A DNA stretch of 64,000 nt from Owenia fusiformis (Eukaryota > Annelida > Polychaeta > Sabellida > Oweniidae). The notes beneath the pieces are model-generated. The model had not been told where the DNA came from, did not search any database, and saw only the letters and a program-made list of their open reading frames with translations. Positions 23,501 through 38,500 of this stretch are shown in pieces. The translations under genes were made by a program, and so were the position numbers. How positions within the stretch are numbered: the stretch's first letter is position 1; each line of letters opens with the position of its first letter. Where the stretch lies: assembly GCA_903813345.2 (NCBI GenBank), contig CAIIXF020000011.1, positions 17,095,754 to 17,159,753 of the forward strand. Reading direction: 5' to 3'.

Positions 23501-26500
23501 TTGGTTAAAATTTTTAATCAATGTATCTCAGGAAGTATATTGCTTATGGTCCAGACATTTCATATAAGCTTGTAAGAAGGGTAAAACTACAGGGTGGTCC
23601 AAAAAAGTGAACCCCTGCAACGGGCCATAATTCCCTAATTATTACTTGCAGGAATTCTTTTATATTTTCGCATACATTTTTCTTAGTCTTGAGATTTGCA
23701 GAAATTATAAGCCCTTAACAAATATCATTATCACCTTGCCGGGCCAATTCTAGGGGGTTTTAGTGCTAGTTTAGAAGGCATTCAGACCTGAGCAATATGT
23801 GACGTCATAGTGGTGGTCAAGAATGCACTAACGACCGGTCGAGAATGCATTTAACGACTGGCAATTTTCCCGGGAACTTAGATATCGTTCAGTGCGTAGG
23901 ATATTCTTGCTGTTCCAGTCCTGGTCATTAACGGTGGTAATATTGCGGGCAATATAGTGAATTATTGGACCAATATTTCACTATATTGCCATTCGAAATG
24001 ACGTTATTGTACTATTTCTGAAAATGGATAAAATGTGATTTTCAATATCCGCGATTCTTCAACCCTTCAACACTCTTCCCCTGACATTTTTTAAGCTACA
24101 GTCTTAAAGACCTAATATTTTTTCACTTTGTTCAATCTTGAATCCCGCACATTATGGCTCAAAACTAGCATCCTACCTTTGTTAGTTGCAAAGGTGATCC
24201 CAAAAAATGTTCTAAGCTTCCATAGACGATAACATTTTCCAGTGAAATCGCGAACATAACCCTATATGATCTTGAAATGTCAATATCTTCATAAATCATG
24301 GACCGATTCTAATTAAATATGGATCAAAACATTAAATATTGGATTTGTCTTTGATTTTTTAAAGATATTTGATAAAGTGCTTCTCAGATTCCTGGTCACA
24401 GGGGGCAAATTCCTTCCACAAGAGGTCCTCATCTAACGGTTGGTGTAGGTAACATACCCCTGAACTGCTGAACGTTTAAAACTACTTCAAAATGATCAAT
24501 GAAAGGGTGAAATGAATTTTCTGCTTAAATAGTGCCCTTTTTGTCATATGGTAGGGTTTTACTTTTATCTCTAACTGAAAATATATTAGCACAAATGCCA
24601 AAAGGAAGGTTGACTAAAACCTTTAAAGAAACCCAACAAGAAAAGCAAACTGTAAGTGTAAATCTGTCATAAGAAAAGTAGACCCTATATATGTAGTATA
24701 TATCGTCGCAATGACCACCTAGTATATTGTACATAAAATGTATTGTACATAAAATGTAAATTCCACCTAGTATATTGTACATAAAATGTACCACCTAGTA
24801 TATTGTACATAAAATGTAAACAATTTGTAGCAATACGGGAATCAGCAGCCAATAGGCAGGGTCGAATCGAAGATTTTACCTACATTTTGGGATGAATCCA
24901 AAGTCCTGTGGTTTTTCAACATTTTATCGAGAAGGCGATATACTATATAATGGGGCGAGTTTTAAACAGGTCTGCCTGATCACGTCATCTGCAGCAGAAA
25001 ACAGGTATGTTGAAAAAATATTTAAAAACTTAAGGACGTGCTATTCTAGGCCCGCATTAAGGGATATAAAAATTGGATGGGAAGCTGAGCTAAGACATCC
25101 GCCCTACTGAGCTATGTAGAGCCATTGATGAATACGACTGTTAACCAGCCGCTTATATACTGATTAGGAGCTACTTGGGCTGGAGAATATGTCACTGATT
25201 AAGGAGACCGAAACGCGATCGAGTCCCGAAATACGAGTCTAAAAATGTTTTTAACCCTAAATTAGGTGGCCGAAAATTAAAATCGACACGTCCGTTTAAC
25301 ATGGCAAAAGCCATTGGCGCTGGGAAACGTCAGAAATTAGGAGACCAAAAATATGTTACAGTCGAATTAGGGTGCTCGAAAGCTATTCCAGACCCGCATT
25401 TAGAGATCGAAAAGCATGACACATGGCATACCGATGAACTTAGTTGTTTAAAGGAGCCGAGCTCCTTTAAACAACTCGCGTATATAAGCGGCTGGTTAAC
25501 AGTCGTATTCATCAATGGCTCTACATAGCTCAGTAGGGCGGATGTCTTAGCTCAGCTTCCCATCCAATTTTTATATCCCTTAATGCGGGCCTAGAATAGC
25601 ACGTCCTTAAGTTTTTAAATATTTTTTCAACATACCTGTTTTTCTGCTGCAGATGACGTGATCAGGCAGACCTGTTTAAAACTCGCCCCATTATATAGTA
25701 TATGGCCTTCTCGATAAAATGTTGAAAAACCACAGGACTTTGGATCCATCTTACCTCAAAATGTAGGAAAATCTTTAAATGGTGAAAAAACGACATCTTC
25801 AGATGGTGAAATTCCTCATCCACGGGACTTTGGATTCATCCCAAAATGTAGGTAAAATCTTCGATTCGACCCTGCCTATTGGCTGCTGATTCCCGTATTG
25901 CTACAAATTGTTTACATTTTATGTACAATATACTAGGTGGTACATTTTATGTACAATATACTAGGTGGAATTTACATTTTATGTACAATACATTTTATGT
26001 ACAATATACTAGGTGGTCATTGCGACGATATATACTACTCATGGGCTTTAGTTGAAAACCCATGCCTCATATAAACTAGGAGGGGAACAAAGTAACATAT
26101 TTGATCATAGAAAGCGACACAAATACATCTATATCAGTTATGCAATAAAAGTATGTTTTGTATGAGCAATCAACAAAAAATATATTATGTAAAAAGATAA
26201 ATTAGCATTGTTTTTCTTGAATTCATTGAACAACAGGGGACCAGCTCATCAGAGAACGACGCGAAGCTAACGCCTACCATGCCAGTTGAATATCTCACCA
26301 TCATAATACCCTATGTCCCCTTTGGGGTCTACATAGAATCGACTGATAAACCAACAACATAATACCCTAAACCGGCCATTTGTTTCTTATCCCAATAAAC
26401 ATCACAGCCTGATCGGACACAGCCCACAACTCGACATATATAACCTATTACAACAAAACACAACCTAGATCACCAATTATGCAACAGTACAATAGAACAT

Positions 26501-29500
26501 AACCCAGTGTCAAAATACTCAGAACGCAATATAGCATAACCCAGCACCAAAGCCAGCATGGCGCAACCTGACTTACAACCACCAAAACACAACCAACTGT
26601 CAGATTAACACAATATGTCACAACCCAATAATAAGACAACAAAGACAAACACAACCAATTGTTGAATTAACTCAACACAGTTGTTCACAATCCAACACTT
26701 AACAATAAAAACACAATCAGGCACAACCAATAAAACACAACTACACTAACAACCATGAAAACACATCGAACTGTGAAATTATCACCACACAATTTGGCAC
26801 AACCCAATGTTAAACCAACAAAAGCAAACACAGCCCATTGTTCAAGTAACACAACACATTTTTTCAAAACCCAAAACCAAACAATCAAAACAAAATCAGG
26901 CACAGGCAAAAAGAACACATTAAAATTGTAATACCGAGATTCACAACTAACTTAACCCAATTGGAGATAACGCCTATCACACAACACAATCAGACAAAAC
27001 AAGAAACCTCACCCGACTAGCCACAACCAGCTAGCCAACAAACAGAACATATTCACAAGAGAAAACAACCCATTATAAGATTAACATAACACAATGGGAC
27101 ACAACCCGATACTAAATCACCAGACTAACAACCGTCAAAAGAGAACCAAGTCTCAAACGTACTCAACACATTTCGGCAAAACCTATACCTATTTGACACT
27201 AACCCACCATTACACAACCAGGCTTAGTCAAATACTCAATCGATTTACTCAACCCATCAAAACACAATCAGGCACAACCAATAAACCACAACGAAACGTT
27301 GATACCGATTCACTCAACTAAGTTATTCCAACTGGAGACAATCGCACAAAACAATCGGGGACAACCCGATATCTACTGAATATGTACTTGAATTACAACC
27401 CCCCCCCCCTTCCCTATCATTACATAGTATGTCAGGCCTGTCTTTACAAAAATGAAAATAGGAAATGATACGGTGGTTCGGGGAAGCTTGGGCACTTAAC
27501 TTTAGGGCACTAGTCTCCCTGGACCCCCAAACGAGGCCGCTTACTATTTGACATAGATCGCATGACTTGATGCGTGTTCAAGTCATACCACGGGAAGAAG
27601 CTACCTGGCTAGAATGTTTTTCAAAATCATTCAGTTTTTCATCATACTGAGCACTTCTTGGGAGTTTTAAGCCAAAAAAGCCCCCCCCCCCCCTTTGCCA
27701 CAAGCTGGATACGGGGAAGAGTGATGCGGGGCGCCATCTTTAGACCCAATATCACATTCATTGTCGAGGTCAGGAACAAGCTACTATACTCAAACTAAGC
27801 CCAAGACCCTGCTCTATATGAATTCGGAGTGTGACTTAAGGCACAAAATATATATTCAGGTGACCTAGCTGCTAACCATTGGTTTGATGTCCCTAAGAAA
27901 TTGACTACGGTATTACTATTGACCCCAGAAACGATAGCCTTACATCTGCCTATTAGCAAATGTGACTAAAGCTTTATTTGCAAAAATTGCAGGCCCATCG
28001 CTAACACCCCAGTCACATTTTCTGCGGCCGCCGTGTGGTCTATCATTTCTGCGGCCAGTTGCTTTTCTACGCTCGCCGCAGAATTTCTACGCTCTCATAC
28101 TTTTGCAGTCACATTTTCCACGACATAAATGGTGACGCAAGGTCACCGTACGGTCTCCCTGCGGAGAGCGTAGTTTTTTGCAGATACAAGGGCATATGCG
28201 GCAAACGTACGTTGACCGTTCTGCCTTTTGGCCTCTACAACAGCCGTACGCACTTTTAATAGAAACATTGATACTCATTTTGATTTCATTTACATCATAT
28301 ATTGTGAGTACAATTTATAAATGTTATTTATAGGTCTACATGTAGGATCTTATATGTAAGAAAAAGTGTTGAGTGAAATATGGACCAATAGTAATATAGT
28401 TAATCTTTTATATAGAGGTTGTTGTGGTATCAGTGACCTTAAATGTGGCCCCATATTATGACAACTGTAGTAAATGCCATTACATTTCACTCACCATGCC
28501 TCCAAAGAAGAGGCAACACGTATCAAAAGAAAGGAACAAAAAGAATGCCATCCTTGATGATTCGGGTGATGAAGATGATTTCTCTGTCACCCAGAAAATA
28601 GTAGAATTCTATGAGGGACATCCATCCATCTATTTGATCTCCGGCATGAGAACTATCGCAATAACAAACCAAAGGAGGCAAAGTTGGCCGAGTTGGCAAC
28701 AGATATTAAATGGAATGGTCAGTAGAATGAAAGCAGAATATCTACAGTAAAAAATTCAAAACAAATCAAAATGAACAAATCAAATTATCTTAAATTGGAA
28801 TGCTCTTGGCTCAGACATCTTTCAGAATAAATGTTTGTGTATTGTATTGTATCCTTCATTACCACATTATTTCTATGTGAGTACGTTACAATTTTCAATA
28901 TTTTTTTAAAAGCATATTTACATCAACAGGTTGCGTTTTTCATACATAACATAACCTTGGCCTTTAAAATCAAATTGAAATAATCAAAATCTGGAGTACA
29001 TTATCTTTTCCCATTTTAAAAAGGGCTAGTAGAGCTACCCTTTCAGCATCTAGAGAGCAGCTATAAGGTAATCCCGACCACGTTGCACTCGCCTCAGCTG
29101 CATTCTCAGATAACCCAACCTGAGTCTTTGAGGTACAACAAGCGCCATGTAACAGTATTGACTTGTGTTCACAGCAAATATATGATAGAAAACCTGACCT
29201 AAAAACGTGTTTCCTAAATTACATAATCAAAACCCTACGACAGACGCAAGTCAACCGCAAGCCCGACGTGCGGCCACCGTGCGACCTTTCTGCGGTCTGG
29301 CTACGGGCTGTTGATTTCTACGGCGACCTCAGAAATGAACAAAAATTATAACAACCCAGTCACATTTGTCGCACGGCGGCCGCAAGTCGACCGCAGATCA
29401 ATTAAATCGGTGAATTTCTGCGGCGAGCGTAAAAAAACTACGCTCGCCTTGCGGCCTACGTACGGCGAATGCAGATTTTTACAGGCCGCAGGGAAGGCGT

Positions 29501-32500
29501 AGAAATTTTAACTCGGAGTTATAATTTTTGTTCATATCTGAGGTCCCTGTAGAAATCAACTGGCTCAAAAAGATTGAATCATTATTTGTCAATGTTTCAC
29601 GATCACTTTTCATTTGATATTACATCCTAGCACTATGAATAACAGTTATAAATTGTCCCAACGTAACACCCCAGTCACATTTCCTGCGGCCGCCGTGCGG
29701 TCTATCATTTCTGCGGCCAGTTGCTTTTCTACGCTCGCCACAGAATTTCTGCGCTCTCATACTTTTGCAGTCACATTTCCCACGGCAGCCGCACGGTGAA
29801 TTTTAAATGTCTGTTGATAAATAATACTTTTTTCATTTTATTTACATCAGGACAATTTATAAATGTTATTCATAGTGCTAGGATGTAATATCAAATGAAA
29901 AGTGATCGTGAAACATTGACAAATAATGATTCAATCTTGTTGAGCCAGTTGATTTCTACGGGGACCTCAGAAATGAACAAATATTATAACTCCGAGTTAT
30001 AATTTCTACACCTTCCCTGCGGCCTGTAAAAATCTGCATTCGCCGTACGGAGGCCGCAAGGCGAGCGTAGTTTTTCTACGCTCGCCGCAGAAATTCACCG
30101 ATTTAATTGTTCTGCGGTCGACTTGCGGCCGCCGTGCGACAAATGTGACTGGGGTGTAAATAAAATGAAAAAAGTATTATTTATCAAAGAAATTTTAAAT
30201 TCACCGTGCGGCTGCCGTGGGAAATGTGACTGCAAAAGTATGAGAGCGCAGAAATTCCACGGCGAGCGTAGAAATGTTACTGGCCGCAGAAATGATAGGC
30301 CGCACGGCGGCCGCAGTAAATGTGACTGGGGTGTAACTCCGAGTTATAATTTCTACGCCTTCCCTGCGGCCTGTAAAAATCTGCATTCGCCGCACGGAGG
30401 CCGCAAGGCGAGCGTAGTTTTTCTACGCTCGCCGCAGAAATTCACCGATTTAATTGTTCTGTGGTCGACCTGCGGCCGCCGTGCGACAAATGTGACTGGG
30501 GTGTTTTAATCAAATTTATCGGCAGATAAGGCTATTACTTCATCAAAATTAGCACGACACACATGATAACATATGTGTGTTACTAAAATTATACATTTAG
30601 GAAAAAATTTATCAAGATTTGAAGGACAAAATAGATACGGAGACAACTACGCACAGAAAGTGTTAGTTTACGTACTTTCGGTATTGCTGTTGGTATCACA
30701 AACTTATTGAGTACACTTTTACTCCATCGATGCGTTACGGATTTTGATACGGGTAGCTAAAACGTTGTGCGAAACATGTACACTGTAATTATTGTAATAC
30801 CATTCCATACAGTGTAAAATGAATTGAACATAGCATTTGAAAAACTCAATTTATTTCAAACAATAAACAAATTCATTCACCAAATTTTAGTCAAATTATA
30901 CACAGCACACTGTGCTTGTTCATATAGTGATACCTTTAAAACTAAAAACAATATAATCGAAGGGTAAAATCGGATACGTAAATGACCAACGTACAAAAGC
31001 CTCATTGTTCGTGTTTTCCGTATCATTTCACGTATAAATTGAACTGACTACGCATAAATCTGATAAATACGTTACGGATACAGATCCGTGGAGCTAAAAA
31101 ACGTTTTGCGAAACCTCTCTATTATTAACAAAATACTTACTTATTTCATCCGTGAGTAAGCATTTGTGACTCGGGGCACTGACGAGAGTATTGAGCTCCG
31201 CACTGACATCTATACAGTGAGATTTCCCAGGTTGCAGATTTGTCAAATTCACACCGTATCCATCCCCAGATCGTTCAACATTACCAATAGTACCATTAGA
31301 ACCAGGTGGTAGTGAAACAATGTACTTGTCTACACCTTTCTCACTCGTTGAGTTGGCCCATGTGATAAACATGTGGTAGGGCGACCATGTTGGAGGTTCT
31401 CTTATTAATTGTATTTCACCTGGAGGACTAGGTTCTGTAAATAAAAAAACATATAATATCTAATATTGAAATGCCAGCATTAATTTAGTTTATATTTATC
31501 CGTTATATATACACGTACCACCAGACACACACTGGAAGACTTTAAAATAATATGGGAGGCTTTGAATATGGGGTTTATCCAGAGGGAGATACACACATCT
31601 ACCTGAGGGAGCGTAGGGACCGAAGATAGATGTGCATATCTCACAAGGGATAGACCCCATTTCCAAAACCGATCGTACATAACTGCTTTATCCTATACAC
31701 AGTAGAGTTTTCTAATTTGAAAAAATCTCATTTTTTCAATTTATTTTTTCAACATTTTTTCAAAGAGAGAAGATATGCCCTGAAACGGGAGTTATGGTGG
31801 AAGATATGGAGGTTCCGGATATGGAAACCTCAAAATCAGGATACGGGATATATCTTACCAACTTATCTCCCCAAAACGCTAATGGGTATGAATAAATACA
31901 TATCTAAATTATATTAGTTCACCAAAATATAGAAAAAATAAAAACGTGATTGTGTCTATAAACTGCATGCTTGAAAACATATTAACATATTAAACTAATT
32001 AAGGGAAAACCTAATGCAAATTATATTGCTCTGAAGACTAGTTAACGGTGTGGAAAAAATCAGTTTACATTTTTCACCACCCCTTTTCGTATGATTCTTC
32101 AGAGTGCAGAGTTCTTTATTGTTCCTAGTCTTACGCAAAATAGTGTATACTATCTTCGAGTTGTTCTTGTGTCTTAGAGTCAGCCGTTTAATATATGAAT
32201 ATCTTACTTGTCAGTTGACCTGCTCCTCCATTTGCAAAGGCGTCTCGGCTCTCCTGGGTTGCCTTACGAGATCGCACACTTAAATTGTATAGCCTTCCTG
32301 GGTACAAATTCGTAATTGTGAAGGAGAAAGGTTTTTGATAGAGAACGGTATTATTTTCATTATTCTCGTCAGGTGGTGAAATAATAATACGATATCCATC
32401 GTAGCCTCCCTTTGGTTTTCTCTCTGGTTCTTTCCAATCTAACTTGATTGATGTGTTACTAATAGCATTAGCCACCACACTCCCAGCCAAAGGCGGCAAT

Positions 32501-35500
32501 GGTTCTAAAATATATGAGTAATTTACTTAAAAGCATACTTATGAGACAAAATGTTGATTTCATTATTATGAATGCCATTTAGCCTTTCGTAGAAATAACG
32601 AATTCTGACTGAAATGGGTTATCATTTCATTATAAAAATCATCAAGCATTGTAATAAATTGGAAAATTGAGGGCAACTGGATCCACGAAATCGTTCATAT
32701 CTATGAGATTATAGATACTTATACCCTTCACTTTTTCTCCGGATTTTACGTTTATCAAGTAATATCGATGATCAAAATTTTATAAGCAGTTAAAATAGAG
32801 CTGTAGATAATTACTTGTCAGTTGAGTTATAGTGATGGTCCTGCTACATTGTACCAATGGTATGCCGGTATCGTTAACATATGTTCTGACTCTGAAAGTT
32901 ATATTCGTAGCTGGTTCAAGTCCACTCAATGTTATGGACGTTGCACTATGTCCAGCTGATATAGATGTCACGTTTGGATCTGCGACGTAATCTAAGTCAT
33001 AACCCGTATAATGCCCAGTTGATGGTTTCTTCCAGCTAATAGTGATACTTGTTTCGTTGATTTCTGTACCCTTCACGTCCCTTGGGGGATATGGTCCTGA
33101 AAATAGTGAACTACATAGAGTATTTTGAAAACATAAACGACAACTAGATAAATAATCCATTACGATATGCTTGACTTATCCAATTGTTTTGAAAGTTACT
33201 TGCTACGTTTCGGTAGACTTCGTCCATCTTCATTAGGCACTTCTTCCGGGCACTTTTCTGGCTGATGGATGTTAGTTCGCCAAGCCACCGCTCCAAAGAC
33301 GCGTTGCGGTCGGGGATTAAGGATGTTAGCTGGTTGGGTTTGTAGCACCTACACTCAATTTTTTTATTCTGTGAACCAGTTCATTTGGTTAAAATAACGA
33401 AAGAATGTGATGTAACCACGTGTCTACTTACCAGCTTGTTCTATGTCATCCATCGGACTAAGTTACATTGTGGAACGCTACCGTTTTTTCAGAAATCTAC
33501 CGTAAAAACTCCCGTTTTTCCGAAATCTACCGTAAAAACTCCCGTTTTTCAGAATCTACGGTAAAAACTCCCGTTTTTCAGAAATCTACCGTAAAAACTC
33601 CTGTTTTTCAGAAATCTACCGCAAAAACTCCAGTTTTTCAAAACCTACCGTAAAAACTCCCGTTTTTCAGAACCTACCGCAAAAAGTCCCGTTTTTTCTG
33701 AAGTCTTCCGTAAAAAAGTCACGTTTTTAAAAATTTACCGCGAAAAATACCTTTTTTTAAATCTCCCGTAAAAACTACCATTTTTCAAAATCTCCTGTAA
33801 AAACTCCCGTTTTTTCAAAATTTACCGAAAAAACTCCCGTTTTTTAAAATCTCCCGTAAAAACTACCCTTTTTAAAAAAATCTCCGGTAAAAACTCCCGC
33901 TTTTTTCAAAAAACTCCCGCAAAAACTACCGGATTTTGAAAAAAACTCCCGTAAAAGTACCGCAATTTTTTTAATCTCCCGAAAAATTTTCATTTTAGGT
34001 TGGCAAGTCTGGATATGTGCAAAGTCGCGAATAACGAAACGACATCATAAGATATAAGCATCTCATCCTCTTTGACTAACGCAGGTGTGAAGAATTCTTA
34101 ATAAAGTTACCATTCTTACCAACCATAAGAGCAAGAATATCATCAAATTTACGTGAAACTTTGTATCCTATAGGACCTGTGTAGTCTACAATGGGCCATA
34201 AGGCCTTTATAATCGGATAAGTCAAGCATATCGTAATATAAAACGCTAGCCAGATGAACACATTCAATAATAGACACAACTAGATAAAGTTCCTAAATCA
34301 CAAAGACACACTACCCTACCACGTTGCAAACTGCTCGATGAATATATACGATGTCGTATAGTAGAACACTTAGAATGTAAAATCTCGTATACCTTCAGAA
34401 CCATGAAAATAAACAAACGTCCTCCATTTGCAACTTCGCTGCAGCCTATATTTCCTCTAAAGGAATACAGGATATAGTATGGGGGTATAGTAGTGTGATA
34501 GACTCTCCTTGTTATTTATTCATGTGTCATTTGATTTATTTAGCATGTGTTCATATGGTTTGCTATGGTCACTTATTATATGTCATCGCCACTCTTTTTA
34601 CAATTTAAGAATGTACATGTTTTTTGCTCTATGCCAGTTTTGCATACGCAACATTATAACCTCCATTTCCCTCGCCATCCATCATGGATGCGTCTTAGAT
34701 ATTTTAATTTTAGACTTTTAAACGTTCTATCCTGTACTTATTTATTTTATTTATTCTGTTATCACCAGGATATGATTCACGGAAGGGTGGATAAATTTCG
34801 GAATATTTGATATCTTTTCTAGATCTCTCTGGTCCCCCGAGAAGATGTTATATCGTCCCCCTTTTTTATCACCAGAGTACCAAATGTAAATCCCCCGTAG
34901 GAATGTGTAAAGGCTTTATCAGTTGGACTGAGAGTTAAGCTTATATCGGTCCTTCGGAAAGATAACGTACAGTCTCTTTAGATAAACCATCCCTCCCTAA
35001 CAGGGGTGAACATAGTAGAGAATTTTGGTGAGTTTCATGTTCGAATCATAATATAGACCCCAGAGCAGGTATAATGTCGAGTAATAAATACCTTCGACCT
35101 AGGCTCAAAAGCCTAACTGCATTCGATCGTTCGGAGTACAGAAAACGCTTGTGCCTGACCCTGCGGCATTTATTCCTCGATATAATACCTGTCCCTTGTT
35201 CTATATTACGATTTAAACATGAAAACTCACCTAAATTTTCGAATATACATATAACGGTCCACCATTTCTTCGGCCCTCTGTTTTGACGTCGCACATTCCT
35301 CGTATTACCAGGGGTATTGTTCGCGAATATAACCCGGGTGAAATGTTAACTTTGTTCACAGATAAAGGCGTGGATAAAGTCATGTTCGAATTTTATAAAA
35401 TACATATGAATATTAGATGGATGCCTGCCAATTTATATCAATTGAATGTTTCTCCGGTGTACACGGAATGGTAAAATGTGAGGTTTTCTTCGAGTATTTA

Positions 35501-38500
35501 CGGTTGAACTCACGAAAATACCCCTCCTCTTTATCCACCTCTTCACCGGAAGCATAGAACATGAAACCCGTTCCTCGTGTAATGTACGCATCGTTTCTTG
35601 AAAGTTTCTGAAGAGAAGCATTTCAGCCATTACTTTACAATACATGTTAAAGCTGAAAGAATAGTTGTTTTACATTTTAAGCACATTCGTACATCATTTA
35701 TCGAAGAGAATTTTATTTACTTGTTATTGCATCCTTTATGGGTGACGATTCAACAACGCTGTAGTTTACATACGTAACTTCAATCCTAACATTATACCTA
35801 GCACCCGCGTGCAGTCCTGTTAAGTTGATATGACTTTCGTTCCTATTATTAACATCTATAGCAATGAGAGTGGGATTTGCTTCATACTTCTGGTAAGACA
35901 CTGACAGTTTCGTTGCTAGTCTTTTGAGTTCTTCCCATTCAACTACCATAGATGTTTCGGTAACATCGCTGATACTGAAGTTTGTAATTGGACCAGGGCC
36001 TAAGACAGAAATAAATCATCAATCAAATATTTGTGTTATATCATACTTCCCCCTCTATCTATGTGTGAACGTGCAGCATATAGTAAATTTAAAACGTCTG
36101 AAGTGCAATACAAAACAAAATGACGGATTTATTTATTTAGTGAGTTTAACACAATTAAACCTGAATATGATGAGTGATCATCCAACAATGAGTAGTGTAC
36201 TATCGAAATCATTTTTTCGTAAGTGTGTTAATGATAGTGAAAGATATATTATCTGAATAAATTACAAGTGGAAGCAATCCTTACCAGTTTCTATCACTGG
36301 TGTTGAATTTGTACAAGTGGTACTGTTCAGATATAGCTCACCAGTCCTTTTTACGGAATACACACAGAATGTATAAAACCTGGATGGGATCAAATCTTTG
36401 ATACTTTTGTATGTGTATCCTTCTGTACGAGGGAACATGGTTTCATCGTTCACAGTGTTCTGATCTATTATGTGCACTGCTCTGTAATGTGTCGCCTCTT
36501 TTTCTTCGTCAAATACGCTCAGTGTAATCGTAGTTGATAACATTATAGCTTTAGCACCAATAGCCCTGGGTTTATTCGGAACTAAAATAAATTAGCAATA
36601 GTATATATTAAGGCACCAGAACGCATTCATATATATAGATTGAAAGAATTAATTAGTGATATTATCCAATTAAAGGGTTACGCAAAGCTTCCCATATAAA
36701 CACTGTAATAAAAATAATATGGTGGCACTACTGGATCAATTTTGAAGAAATTCGGGGAGTGTGAAAATTTCCACTTTATTGATATTGTCTTCCTAAAGAA
36801 AGTTTACAATCTGTAAGTATTAAGATTTTGAATCAACCAGATGATTCGTGTGCTTGTATTACAGGATCCGCATAAGACCATACTTTGTACAAATACTTGC
36901 CAGAGGTCATCAAAATATAAAACAGTGTGATTCATTTAACCGATAGTAAGACTAGAATCATATACAATAAATGTCTCTAGAAAGTGAAAGTAATTATATT
37001 GTAACCGAGTGGGCAAGAGACCTGTATCAAAATACTACTTTATATATACAGTAACAAAGGATTTCCGAGATGAACGACCTGTCGAAAGGCAGTCATTTGA
37101 CAATTGATTAAAATAATATTCCTCATTTCTTAACTAGTTCAATAATTACAGTCAGTGTTGTCCACCACATAAATAACTGTGGTCAAGTTGTCACTGTGCC
37201 AGGCTGGAGCTGTGCCAACAAATCTAGTGTTTTGATAATTATATTTTAACTGGTTTGATTGGCTTCATTGAACTAATTCCTCTCCCTATCAAAGAAGACA
37301 TGTTAGTCATTGGTTTAGACAATTGGGTCATTAATCTTATCTCATGCGATCAAATGAAACAAAGAATCGGTGCATCTAATTCTGTACTAAATCCAGAACA
37401 CGGCCAAAAAAGGTTCAACCGAAATAACAATTGAATACGATACAGAGAACCATAAAAGACGATTGATGCATAACATCCGAACCAAATCTACAAATAACTG
37501 AAAATGACATGATATTTTAAAACAATGGGGAAGGTACAACAACTGTTAAAATGGCACAATACACATCTGTTACACTATAGTATATACAAATAATCAGTAA
37601 TCAATGGCTTTGTATAAAAAACCTCCTACCCACGTACCCTCGTACCCACGTACGTGGGTCCTGACCCAGTCTTTAAAGAGTTAAATCTTTAACATTTTTT
37701 AAACATTATTCTATCTCAATGTATGCTTAATTATGGATGAATTTATGTACCCATATGCCTTTATTTCTAGATCGGACATCTGTCTCGTCATAAAATAAAG
37801 CCGGCATTGCATAATGTTCATTTGAGCTATTTGAGTGTTGTTTTTGATACATCGAAGCGATTTTTTGTTGATCGGACAGTCTTACAGTGTACAACCAATC
37901 TATTGCTTGACACGTTAATCACGTGGGTAGCCCATTGTCTGATTGTGTTTTCCTTACTTTTAAAATTAGTAAACAGTGTACTTTAGCGTTTGAAAGTCAA
38001 TAATACTACACTCAGATTTTAACTTAAGTGTCATGGTCAGAAACTCATACAATGGTTTGTAACTACATACACAGGCTGCTAAGTGTCTTCATTCATTCAG
38101 AGACATACTATGATTATTTTGCCTTCATATAGATGTTTTTGCATACTAGTATATTGTCTTCATATAGGCTCTTAGTCTGGATGTAGAGTGCCATAAAAAC
38201 TAAAAGGAAGAGTTACAGATGAATGATACTTGTAAACTAGGTTGCACACTATACTGTATACATGTATATGGATGTCCATTCTGAGGTTAAATTTTCATTT
38301 TACAATAAATGTGAAATTACAAAACAATAAATGTGAAACCTTTTGGACAAGGTAGTTGTCAATGCATGTGTAAATTGTTTTTTATTGAAGCTAAAATTTT
38401 AAGCCGATCAGGAATGATAGATCAAGGATCATTATCTCAATTTAGCTGTAAATGCAAGAATCTCAATCAACAATGTAAACTAGAAAACGGAAACATCATA

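Noticed and set aside
24892-25528. Open frames within 24.9-25.5 kb
   Set aside because: They fall inside the giant palindrome and its loop, where symmetry creates frames on both strands.
25505-25550. tRNA gene suggested by TAGCTCAGTAGGGCGGATG
   Set aside because: No cloverleaf can be drawn with a proper anticodon arm, acceptor stem or nearby B box; at best a tRNA-derived remnant.
34501-35650. Overlapping frames on both strands as a gene or viral remnant
   Set aside because: No motif recognised on either strand and stops interrupt every extended reading; left as unknown intron sequence.
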